Shown: positions 26,801-38,800 of the stretch, piece after piece
Numbering within the stretch: the stretch's first letter is position 1
How the letters are laid out: every line of letters begins with the position of its first letter
Assembly (NCBI RefSeq): GCF_905220565.1
Contig: NC_059415.1
Coordinates: forward strand, 2,338,001 to 2,402,000
Origin: Melitaea cinxia
Lineage: Eukaryota; Arthropoda; Insecta; Lepidoptera; Nymphalidae
DNA length: 64,000 bases
Reading direction: 5' to 3'
The notes under the pieces: model-generated
What the model was told of the DNA's origin: nothing
Databases searched by the model: none
What the model saw: the letters and a program-made list of their open reading frames with translations, nothing else
Position numbers and translations under genes: made by a program

Positions 26801-29800
26801 CACTACTCTCGAGTAATGTTATGTTCCTGTGGTGAGTAAGGTTGAGACCACCTGGGGGGAGGCCTGGAGACTTTTCTGGGGTTGGGCAATGCGCTTAAGG
26901 GCGCCATTCATTAATTACGTAAGGATGATTTTAGCAATTTTTTACCCCTCCTACCTCCATGTAAGGGTATATAAGATTTTACAAATCCCGTAATCGTATG
27001 GAAGATTCCATTTCGTTTTTTAAAATGATAAAAATGTTAGAAAAAGATCAGCCTTTCAACAGATAAGTTATTTTATTTTATTGCTGTCAATTACAGATTA
27101 CCATATATTATTAGATAAGTATCCAGTCTTTGGAATACCATTTATCAGTAGTTAAAAGTAACTTTTTAATATTCTTAAACATGAATCAGTTAATCTATAA
27201 ACTAATAACACTTTTAAAATAATGATCGACTAGTTTTTAATTAATTTCAAAGTAAATAAGTTAAATAGTCAATACGAGATCAATTCAGATCATCAATCAT
27301 CTAGACTGAATGGGTTAATTAGCCATTTTGTCCACTTAGAAACTATTGGTAATCCATTCTTTGCATTGGTAGATGGAATTTCATCCGGGACGTCTATTGG
27401 TATGGCACGGCGATTTCTTTGTTGCACTATGCGATTTTTTGCTGCAATAAGCTGAAAGCGTAGTCTATAACTACTGTAGTCGATCCGGTTGACTTGGAAA
27501 ATATTACGCACGAATCAATTTGGATTCCCCTTCCCCTCCAAGTAAGAGGGTGTAGAGATTTTTCCTACGCCCTTCCTTCCTCGAAACCCTTACGTAATGA
27601 ATTAATAGGCCTTTAAAGTTCGTTCCTAACGTTGCGGGCATTCATTGGTTACGGTACTCGTTACCGTCGGGCGAGCGGCGCGCTCGTCTGCCTCCCTCCC
27701 CAAGTGCGAGTCCATTCGTTCCTTGTCCACAGCGAACGCGGCGGGCGGCGCGAGCGCGGGCTACGCGGGTGGAGCGCTGTACGGCGGCGCCTACGCGTAC
27801 GACGAGAGCGTCATGCGCGGCGGCCTGCACCACATGGTGAGTACACCACACACCACAGCTTGTCCGCAGCGGGCGCGAGCGCGGGCTACGCGGGTGGAGC
27901 GCTGTACGGCGGCGCCTACGAGTACGACGAGAGCGTCATGCGCGGCGGCCTGCACCACATGGTGAGTACACCACACACCACAGCTTGTCCGCAGCGGGCG
28001 CGAGCGCGGGCTACGCGGGTGGAGCGCTGTACGGCGGCGCCTACGCGTACGACGAGAGCGTCATGCGCGGCGGCCTGCACCACATGGTGAGTACACCACA
28101 CACCACAGCTTGTCCGCAGCGGGCGCGAGCGCGGGCTACGCGGGTGGAGCGCTGTACGGCGGCGCCTACGAGTACGACGAGAGCGTCATGCGCGGCGGCC
28201 TGCACCACATGGTGAGTACACCACACACCACAGCTTGTCCGCAGCGGGCGCGAGCGCGGGCTACGCGGGTGGAGCGCTGTACGGCGGCGCCTACGCGTAC
28301 GACGAGAGCGTCATGCGCGGCGGCCTGCACCACATGGTGAGTACACCACACACCACAGCTTGTCCGCAGCGGGCGCGAGCGCGGGCTACGCGGGTGGAGC
28401 GCTGTACGGCGGCGCCTACGAGTACGACGAGAGCGTCATGCGCGGCGGCCTGCACCACATGGTGAGTACACCACACACCACAGCTTGTCCGCAGCGGGCG
28501 CGAGCGCGGGCTACGCGGGTGGAGCGCTGTACGGCGGCGCCTACGCGTACGACGAGAGCGTCATGCGCGGCGGCCTGCACCACATGGTGAGTACACCACA
28601 CACCACAGCTTGTCCGCAGCGGGCGCGAGCGCGGGCTACGCGGGTGGAGCGCTGTACGGCGGCGCCTACGCGTACGACGAGAGCGTCATGCGCGGCGGCC
28701 TGCACCACATGGTGAGTACACCACACACCACAGCTTGTCCGCAGCGGGCGCGAGCGCGGGCTACGCGGGTGGAGCGCTGTACGGCGGCGCCTACGCGTAC
28801 GACGAGAGCGTCATGCGCGGCGGCCTGCACCACATGGTGAGTACACCACACACCACAGCTTGTCCGCAGCGGGCGCGAGCGCGGGCTACGCGGGTGGAGC
28901 GCTGTACGGCGGCGCCTACGCGTACGACGAGAGCGTCATGCGCGGCGGCCTGCACCACATGGTGAGTACACCACACACCACAGCTTGTCCGCAGCGGGCG
29001 CGAGCGCGGGCTACGCGGGTGGAGCGCTGTACGGCGGCGCCTACGCGTACGACGAGAGCGTCATGCGCGGTGGCCTGCACCACATGGTGAGTACACCACA
29101 CACCACAGCTTGTCCGCAGCGGGCGCGAGCGCAGGCTACGCGGGTGGAGCGCTGTACGGCGGCGCCTACGCGTACGACGAGAGCGTCATGCGCGGCGGCC
29201 TGCACCACATGGTGAGTACACCACACACCACAGCTTGTCCGCAGCGGGCGCGAGCGCGGGCTACGCGGGTGGAGCGCTGTACGGCGGCGCCTACGAGTAC
29301 GACGAGAGCGTCATGCGCGGCGGCCTGCACCACATGGTGAGTACACCACACACCACAGCTTGTCCGCAGCGGGCGCGAGCGCGGGCTACGCGGGTGGAGC
29401 GCTGTACGGCGGCGCCTACGCGTACGACGAGAGCGTCATGCGCGGCGGCCTGCACCACATGGTGAGTACACCACACACCACAGCTTGTCCGCAGCGGGCG
29501 CGAGCGCGGGCTACGCGGGTGGAGCGCTGTACGGCGGCGCCTACGCGTACGACGAGAGCGTCATGCGCGGCGGCCTGCACCACATGGTGAGTACACCACA
29601 CACCTCATGCAACATTTATTTACCTCGATACGAGGCCAACTGTAGCCCCTTTTAACTTATGGTTGGTCAAAGAAATGTATTTTTTGAAGTTTCATCAATA
29701 AAAGTAATCTAGAAGATTGAAATTCAATCATTCAGTTAAGTCTACTGCAGTCCACTGGTGGACATAGGCCTCCCCAAGTTCGCGCCAGACATTCCTGTTT

Positions 29801-32800
29801 TCCGCAATCCTCATCCAGCCTACACCGGCATCTTACGTAGTTGGTCCAGCGGGCCGAATGACGTCCCACACTGCGTTTGCCAAGACGCAGTGTCCACTCC
29901 AGGACACGTCTGCTCCAACGGCCATCAGTCCTGCGATACAGATGACCAGCCAACTGCCACTTCAACTTGCTAATTCTGTGGGCCATGTCGGTTACTTTCT
30001 TTCTCTCGCGGATAGTCTCATTTCTAATCCTATCTTTGAGAGAGACCCCAAACATAGCCCGTTCTATTGCACGTTGAGCGACTTTAAACTTGTGGACTAG
30101 TCCCCTCGTCGGTGTCCACGTCTCGGCTCCGTATGTTAACATAGGCAGAACGCATTCTTCGAAGACTTGTCTGCAAGCAATGGGGAATCTTTGAAGTGAA
30201 GACTCAATGAAGCATGCCAAACACCGCTCAGCCCAAGCGAATTTTCCTATCGGCCTTCTTCTTAAAGTTGTTGCGGCCTAGTTGCATGATATAGCCTAGG
30301 TGATCATAATCCTGAACAACTTCGAGAAGGCTACCATCGACCGATACCGGTCTTGGTACGACTTGGTTGTTAAACATAACTTTCGTTTTGTCCAATTTCA
30401 CCACCGAGACAAGATTTGTCGGGAGGACTCGTTTAGGCCGCCCGGCATATGGCCTAGCTCATCCAAAGTCTTTGCAAAGTATGTAGTAGATGATGATATC
30501 ATCGGCGAAATGAAGATGCGAGATGTATTCGCCGTTAAAATCGATGCCCCCCCCCCCCACCAATACAACGTCTTAAAGGCATCTTCCAGCACAGTGGTAA
30601 ACAGTTTCGTTACCACTACATCACTCTGTCTTACCTACCCCGCGCTGAAGGAAATGGGTCTTGTTCTCTTGTCCTGGATATGGACGGTCATCGTCGCTGG
30701 GTCGTACATACATTTCAATACCTCAATATATCCTCATTAGCCACGCGGCCAGAAGATCGAAAATAATTTGAATTTTCTGCAGTATTCAAACCAAATCTTC
30801 TTCCTAGTTAATCACTTCACCTTCCCCTTGCAACTATATAAAAAATCAAAAAATCAAAAAAATGATTTTTTTTTTGTTTTTACATTGATATCTATTGCCT
30901 AATAACAAGAAATGCTTGCAGGGTGGATACTATGAAGTGGGTTATGGTGCAAGGGAAGGTACTTTCGGATTAGGAGCTGGAGAGAGGTTTGGAAGGACAG
31001 ACGCCGCGTCACCGCAACAGGTATATGACAAGAATATTTCGATTACAATATAATAATTGTAATAAGTACTGTATAATAAACATGAATTAGTAGTGCAAAA
31101 AAAAAAGAAGAATCCAATGTGTCTCCAGCATTTGTATACTGTGTAATAATATGTCGCGTATACTGTGTCCAATAAACCTAATGAAAGCAGAAATTCTATA
31201 TGAGAATGTAGTAAAGATATAATCGATTCTTGTGTTTATATTCAGTATAATAAAAGTTTACCAATATTCCTCTCCAGTTTTATATATTGAGACTTTGTCA
31301 CAAGAAAAAAAATATATTGCCTAAACACAAGCTATTCTTCTTTTTTGGTTACGCCAGTTTTCTCTTTCAAATTCAATAATTTCCTTTTATATTTCTAGGT
31401 CCCAGCAGCGTTACCCCCTGGCTATGCGTACTTCTACCAACCACCTCCCACGACGTACCAGTACGGTGTCTACCCTACAGTGAGTATGATTTAACACTCT
31501 TTAGTAAATATTATCTTACATGCTAATATTATATTGTTTAATTATTTTGCTATGTCTGAGTTTTGTTGGGAATGATTTAAATCATTTTCATTTCACATAA
31601 TAATCCTCGATTATCTTGTTATGTCCAGATCTTACCATAAATGGTTGAAATTATTATTTAAAGTAATAAAGCAAATAGGATTATACTAATTTAGATAGCA
31701 AGTATAGAATCTAAAAACAAAATACTGTATGTGTTATCACTGTATATGTTGGCTTATTGCTGTTTCAGTGATTACCGTTAACGCTATTTGAGAGATGACG
31801 ATATCTAATGGTCAAAAGTTTTTGATTTATTATCCTTCGTCACAATCAAATTCAACTATATATAATTATGCCATATTATTCGCAATTGTGAATCTAAAAA
31901 TTTTAGTTTTTTTATTGAGGCGAAACAGATTCTGCTGTTTAAGTCTTATATTAAAACCGGCCCTTAAGTATGTAAATGTATTGACAGTAGTAGTTGGAAC
32001 ATGCTACGAACTTTTAATATAAAATATTTTTTTATAATATTGCAGTACGGCGGTGGCTCAAGTGTAGGCGGAGTCGGAGGAGTGGGCGGAGTTGGCGGTG
32101 TGGGTGGAGTCGGGGGGGTGGGCGTGTCCGGAGGCGGCAAAGTGTCCGCCTACTCGCAACAACAGCAACCGCCCTACGATGCTCAGGACTCTTACAAGCC
32201 TGGTGAGTCAATGGCTTCTTCTAAAAACTTATATTGAATAATTTTTTAAACTTCACTATGAACACTTGTTGTTTGTTTACAATGTACATGTACGATACAT
32301 CTAGAGTGAGATGAATTACAATGTAAATTAATAATTCACGAAGATGTTTACCACGATTTTTTAATAGAAACGCTAAGCAGATGTGTTCTTGCATCACATT
32401 ATTATTAAAGATAAAGAAAAGCTAAACCGATGGACGTTTTGCTGTCTTACCAACTGTCAAACGCGTGTTTCCAATTTTCTTAATTTTCAATTACATAAGA
32501 ACCCTCTACAAATCTACAAAGTATTAAAAAAAATTGCCTAATAGGTCAGATTTGGTGTTGAGCAAGACATTTTATCATTTTCGTTTATATAAATGTTAGT
32601 TTTCTGTCTTAATATTAGTAAAAAAAAAATTGTTCTGAAACAGGCGGCCCGTACACAGGTAGTGCTAGCAAGACCGCGGCGGGAGCGACGGCCGAGCTGA
32701 CGAGTGCTATGTATGGCAAGACGCACGTCGCGCTCAACAAAGTCAATGTAAGTTAATACTAACTACTTTTTGCTGTTCAAAATGTGGAACAGCCCTACTG

Positions 32801-35800
32801 GGGTAGTACCTCGACCTTACAGAATATCGCAGCTAAATAATACTGCTTTCAAGCAGTGTAGTGTTCCTGTTAGTGAGTAAGGTGACCAGAGCTCCCGGTG
32901 AAAAGGGAGTAGGGTCGGCAATGCGCTTGCGATGCTTGTGATGCAGACGTCTATAAGCTACGGTAAACGCTTAACATCAGGTGAGCCGTACGCTTGTTTG
33001 CCGACCTAGTTATATAAAAAAAAAATCAAATACCTTCTTATCAAGTTACAAATATTTGATTCACCCAACGCTTTCTGTAGCCAATTTATAATTTTATAAT
33101 ATTATGGTCATGTTTTTTTATACATTTAAAAAGTTTTTATAGAGCACCTTGCATAAATTTTTGAAGTAGAGCTCAGCAGGAGATATCTTGTTTGGAAGTT
33201 TTGGAGTAGTCTCATTGCGAAAGTATTTATACTTTATTGTACACCACAAATATATTACAAAAAAAAAGCATAAAGATAGTTACAGACAGTGAAGTACAAT
33301 GGGCGGACTTATGGCTAATTAGCCATTTCTTTTAGACAACCCATAAAGTAACTCAATTTCACAGAAGATCAAACCCCAATAATACTGCTCTCAAGTCATG
33401 TTGTAATTTAAGTAATGTAGCCAGAGCTGCTGGGTCGAGGGTAGGGTTCGCAACGTGCTAGCAAATACTCGTTGTGTTACTAGCAATCAGACCGTATGCT
33501 CGATGGCCTTTCTAGTTGTAGGAGATTCGGCTTAAAGAATGTATAACCCTCATGTGTTTAATGATAATAATATAGTACTTATGCAAGATAATACATATAT
33601 CGAAACATGTATATCTGATAGGTTGCGTAATGAAATCATGTTCAGACAAGGTTAATTAATTAATGAATAAAGTACAATATATAAAGTAAGAAATAAAGCT
33701 AGTTCTGCATAAATTCTTTTTATTGTAAATTACAGCCGCTCTTACTGGATGGCTTATAAATTCCTTAAGCTGGATCTTCCTTATACTATCTATATGTCTG
33801 TATGTATATATAGAAATCTCGTGTCACGGTGTCTGTTCGGGCTAATCTCCGAAACTTCTGGACCGATTTTAATTAAATTTATCAAGGATATGTTGTAATT
33901 TGGTCCAACTTAAAATCTCACACTTCAGCCTATCGCTGTCATGTGACATAGGCCTCTCCAAGTTCGCGCCAAACATCCCTATTTTTTGCAATCCTCATCC
34001 AGCCTTCACCAGCAACCTTACGTAGATCGTGACGATCGACACAGATGGCCAGACCACTGCCACTTCTACTTGCTAATTCTGTGGGCTACATAGCCATAGC
34101 GGTTACTTTCGTCCTCTCGTGGATAGTCTCATTTCTAATCTTATCTCTGAGAGAGATCCCAAGCATAGCCTGTTCCATTGCACATTGAGCAAATCTTGTT
34201 TACCAGTCCCCTGTCAGTGTCTACGTCTCGGCAGTGTATGTTAAAACAGGCAGGACGCATTGCTCGAAGACTTGTCTTCCAGCATTGCGAAATTTTCGAA
34301 GTGAAGACTCGACAAAGCCTGCCAAATACCGTCCCACCCAACCGAATCCTATCAGCATCCTCCTCGAAGTTGTTTCGGCTTAGTTGAATTGTGTACCCTA
34401 GGTAGTCAATCCTGAACAACTTAGAAAACTTAGATATGACTCAAGACCGACTCGTCGGGAGGACTCGTTTAGGCCGCCCAGTATTTGGCCTAGCTCATCC
34501 AACGTCTCCGCATAGATGATCATCGAATATACGATATCGTCGACGAAACGAAGGTGCGAAATGTAATCGCCTTTGACGTTGATGTCTCGTTGCCCCCAAT
34601 CCAAGGTCTTAAAGACATCCTTCTGCGCAGTGGTAAACAGTTTCGGTGACATTACATCGCCCTGTCTTATCCTGCGACGAGGGATAATAGGTCTTGTTCT
34701 CTGACTTGGATATGGACTGTCATCGTCGCCGCGTTGTATATACTTCTCAGTACCTCATTATAATTATCCCCGAGAATCCAAGACAACCTTGCCTATATCG
34801 AGACCTATCTCGATATAGGTAATGGCTTTCTTGTAGTCCACAAATGCCATACACAGCGGCTGATTTATACTCTTCGGTTTTTTGTATTATCTGCCTAACA
34901 ATCTGGATGTAGTCTACGGTGCTGTAGCCATTTCAAAGCCCAGCCTGCTCCGGTGGTTGGAATCCATCGAGTCTTGTGGCGAGACGATTCGTAACAGCTT
35001 ATAGACGTGGCTCAGAAGTGGGATCATCTTGTAATTTTTTAATAGAGTCTTATCGCCTCTCTTGAAGACCAGCACCACCATATTCCTGGACCACGCCTCC
35101 GGCGTGGTACCTTGGTGGATAACGGCGTTAAACAGTTTCGCCAAGGCTTTTAAGATAGGTCGCCCTGCTTCTTTAAGAAGCTCAATCTTAACTCCGAGAT
35201 CCCCCGAGGCCCTCCGTTTTAAGCTGCTCGACCACAGTACTAATTTCATCCACTTCGATATCCGGGATGTCCTCCAAAAAATGGTGCACGTGGTTCTTCG
35301 GTGTCTCGAGTCTCAGGCTTGCGTGCTCTCGACGAGTACAGCTATCCATAAAATTTCTCCACTTCTCAGATCTGAGGGCGAGAGCAAACGGTTCTGCCAT
35401 CTGCTGTTTTGAGCTTCGCAAGAAGGCTTCTCCTCAATGGTCTTTGAAAAACTTTGTCACCCCCTATTCTGCTCAATAAGAGTGGTGATGTCTCGCGTAT
35501 TTGAGCAGCCAACGTAAAATATAGGGTGTATTTTATTGCGACATATACAGGATGTCCCAGAAATCAACGTCAAGCCGGCAATGAGCGATAGGCCAATTGA
35601 TGGTGGTTATCAGAAAAATAAGAAAAAAAATATTTATGAATAATTTAAAAAAATAATGGCTTTTTAAAAAAAATCGAGAAATTGACACCCTGTGACAGTC
35701 TTTCAAACTTTGTGACTAGAAACCTTGACTATGCTTTGTTTTTTTTTGTGTAACGGGTCCCTGAATAACTGTTTTATTAATTGTAATCTAAAATTAATAC

Positions 35801-38800
35801 AAAAATGCCTCAGCTTTAGAAAAACACCATTTTATTGCGCAACCATTACGCAAAAAAGATAAGAACATCTATCTTTATGTGACTGTCTTGTAAAAAAAAT
35901 GTACTACGCTCTTTTGGCAAGTGGCTTTAAAAGATGGCGCATTTAGTCTGGATTCTAAAATGGTACTACATTTAGTAGTTTACACCTATAATTCGGTAGG
36001 AAAAAAATGTAAACCAAATGAAAGTTAATTATTTTTATATCACTCAAATTGCTATGGACCGCGTTTGAGTACGAATGCTATAATATAGTGACCCTATTGT
36101 GCCGTGTGTGAGCGAGACAGACAGTCCCAACCAAGTGACTAGTGAGGGAAGACCGAATACTTCTAATGAAGACATGGTCTTGCAAGAAGTCAGTTACGAC
36201 CCGAGTACCTCAGTCCGTTTAATTGAAGCAAGGACGGGGGTGTCAAAAAGTACAGCACACCGAATTTTAAAGAGAAACGAGTTTCACCCGTACCATGTAC
36301 AACGAGTACAAAGTCTCCTGCCCCAGGATTACCCTGCAAGGCTTGCATTTTGTCAAACGATGTTGCAAAAGTATAGGGAAGATCCGCAATTTTTAAACAA
36401 AATTCTATGGTCCGATGAATCTACCCTAAAAAGAGACGGATACATGAATCTGCATAATCTGCACGAGTGGCATTTGGAAAATCCACACTTAATGCGAGAA
36501 GATCGATCTCAGTATCGCTTTAAAATAAATATGTGGACCGGCATTTTAAATGGAAAAATTATTGGGCCATTCGAGTTACCAGAAAATTTGACCGGCGAGG
36601 TTTATCTGGATTTTATAGAAAACCATTTACCAAATTTACTGGAAGACGTCTCACTTGACATTTACCGAAGCATTTGGTTTCAACAAGATGGCTGCCCAGC
36701 AGATTATACTCGCTCAGTCAGAGAATTTCTCGATCTAGAATACCGAGGTAGATGGATAGGACGGTCTGGTCCAATTTCGTGGCCAGCCCGTTCACCGGAC
36801 TTAAATCCAGTCGACTTCTTTTACTGGGGAACGTTAAAAGAAAAAGTATATTTTAAACCACTTCAAAGTTTAAACGAATTACGAGAAAAAATTGCGGCAG
36901 CTGTTGAAGAGATCAACTCGAAAAGGTACGCTCGTCTTGTAAACCGCTCTTTTTTAAGAAGATGTAGGGCTTGCATTTCGGCCGAAGGCAAACAATTTGA
37001 ACATTTGTTATGAATGAATAAACTTTGATTCCAATAACTGAATTTTATTTCAACCGTATTTTTTTTGTCCTAATTTAGGTAACAGTCTTCTAAGTCTAGT
37101 GCCACTGTCTCGCTCACACACGACACAATAGGGTCACTATATTATAGCATTTGTACTCAAACGCGGTCCATAGCAATTAGAGTGATATAAAAATAATTAA
37201 CCTTCATTTGGTTTACATTTTTTTTCTACCGAATGTTAGGTGTAGTCTCCTAAGTGTACTGCCATTTTAGAATCCAGACTAAATGCGCCACCTTTTCACA
37301 ATACTATGACTGTCTGTCTCACTCACACACGGCACAATAGGGTCACTATATTATAGCATTCGTACTCAAACGCGGTCCATAGCAATTTGAGTGATATAAA
37401 AATAATTAACTTTCATTTGGTTTACATTTTTTTCCTACCGAATTATAGATGTAAACTACTAAATGTAGTACCATTTTAGAATCCAGACTAAATGCGCCAT
37501 CTTTTAAAGCCACTAGCCAAAAGAGCGTAGTACATTTTTTTTACAAGACAGTCACATAAAGATAGATGTTCTTATCTTTTTTGCGTAATGGTTGCGCAAT
37601 AAAATGGTGTTTTTCTAAAGCTGAGGCATTTTTGTATTAATTTTAGATTACAATTAATAAAACAGTTATTCAGGGACCCGTTACACAAAAAAAAACAAAG
37701 CATAGTCAAGGTTTCTAGTCACAAAGTTTGAAAGACTGTCACAGGGTGTCAATTTCTCGATTTTTTTTAAAAAGCCATTATTTTTTTAAATTATTCATAA
37801 ATATTTTTTTTCTTATTTTTCTGATAACCACCATCAATTGGCCTATCGCTCATTGCCGGCTTGACGTTGATTTCTGGGACACCCTGTATATAATTATTAC
37901 ACCTAATAAAAACTAAGGCGGGACGAAGTTGGCCAGGCCAGCTAGTAGTGTATAAACAGCGCTCTGAGTGTGAGTGGTCCGCAGAGCTACGAGAAGGCCG
38001 GCTTCCACAGCGGCACGCCGCCGCCCTTCGGCGCCGGCTCGCACCTGTACATCCCCGCGCCGCCGCACCACCTCCCGCACCACCACGCGCCGCAGCACCA
38101 GGTACTCCCGCCACTGGCACACGTGACCCCCGGATGTCTCCCTAACTACCGCCCTTACCTTACCTCACCTCTGTGACCGTCATATCACACACACTTCGGC
38201 GCCGGCTCGCACTTGTACATCCCCGCGCCGCCGCACCACCTCCCGCACCATCACGCGCCACAGCACCAGGTACCCCCGCCACTGGCACACGTGACCCGCG
38301 GATGTCTCCCTAACTGCCGCCCTAACCTTACTTCACCTCACCTTACCTTACCTCACCTTACCTTACTTTACCTCACCAGACCTTACTTTATCTCACCAGA
38401 CCTTACTTTACCTCACCAAACCTTACTTTACTATACCAAACTGTGTACCAAATTTATTTAATAAAAAAAAAAAACCTTACTTTACCTCACCTCCTATTAC
38501 CTTACTTCACTTCATATTACCTTACCTCTCTTCACCTCACCTTACCTTACCTTACTTTACTTTACCTCACCTCACCTTACCTTACTTTACCTCACCTCAT
38601 ATTACTTTACCTCACGTCCTCACCATTCTTTACCTCACGTCCTCACCATTCTTTACCTCACCTCATATTACCTTACCTCACTTCACCTCACCTTACCTTA
38701 CCTCATCTTACCTTACTTTACCTCACCAGACCTTACTTTACCTCACCTTATCTTACTTTACCTCACCTTATCTTACTTTACCTCACCTCATATTACCTTA

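Larger units (their letters stand above)
33789..37945 (+). mobile_element. Helitron interrupted by an RTE LINE and a mariner element
   Basis: 5' part 33789-33924 (tatatatagaaatctcgtgt, cttctggaccgattttaatt, ggtccaacttaaaat) matches the Helitron at 22756. 3' end acgaagttggccaggccagC TAG at 37945. Sequence between the LINE and the mariner (aaaatatagggtgtatttta) and after the mariner (taattattacacctaataaa) continues the same Helitron. Confidence 0.65.

Noticed and set aside
24668..29586. CRISPR-like regular spacing of repeats
   Set aside because: Units are contiguous exon copies without unique spacers, in an insect gene; no cas genes.
27632..29600. Many 60-150-codon frames on both strands in the 125-bp array
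   Set aside because: Shadows of the repeated exon; each ends at the TGA made by a donor in another frame.
29758..30740. Forward-strand frames of 71-146 codons
   Set aside because: Antisense to the RTE reverse transcriptase remains on the - strand.
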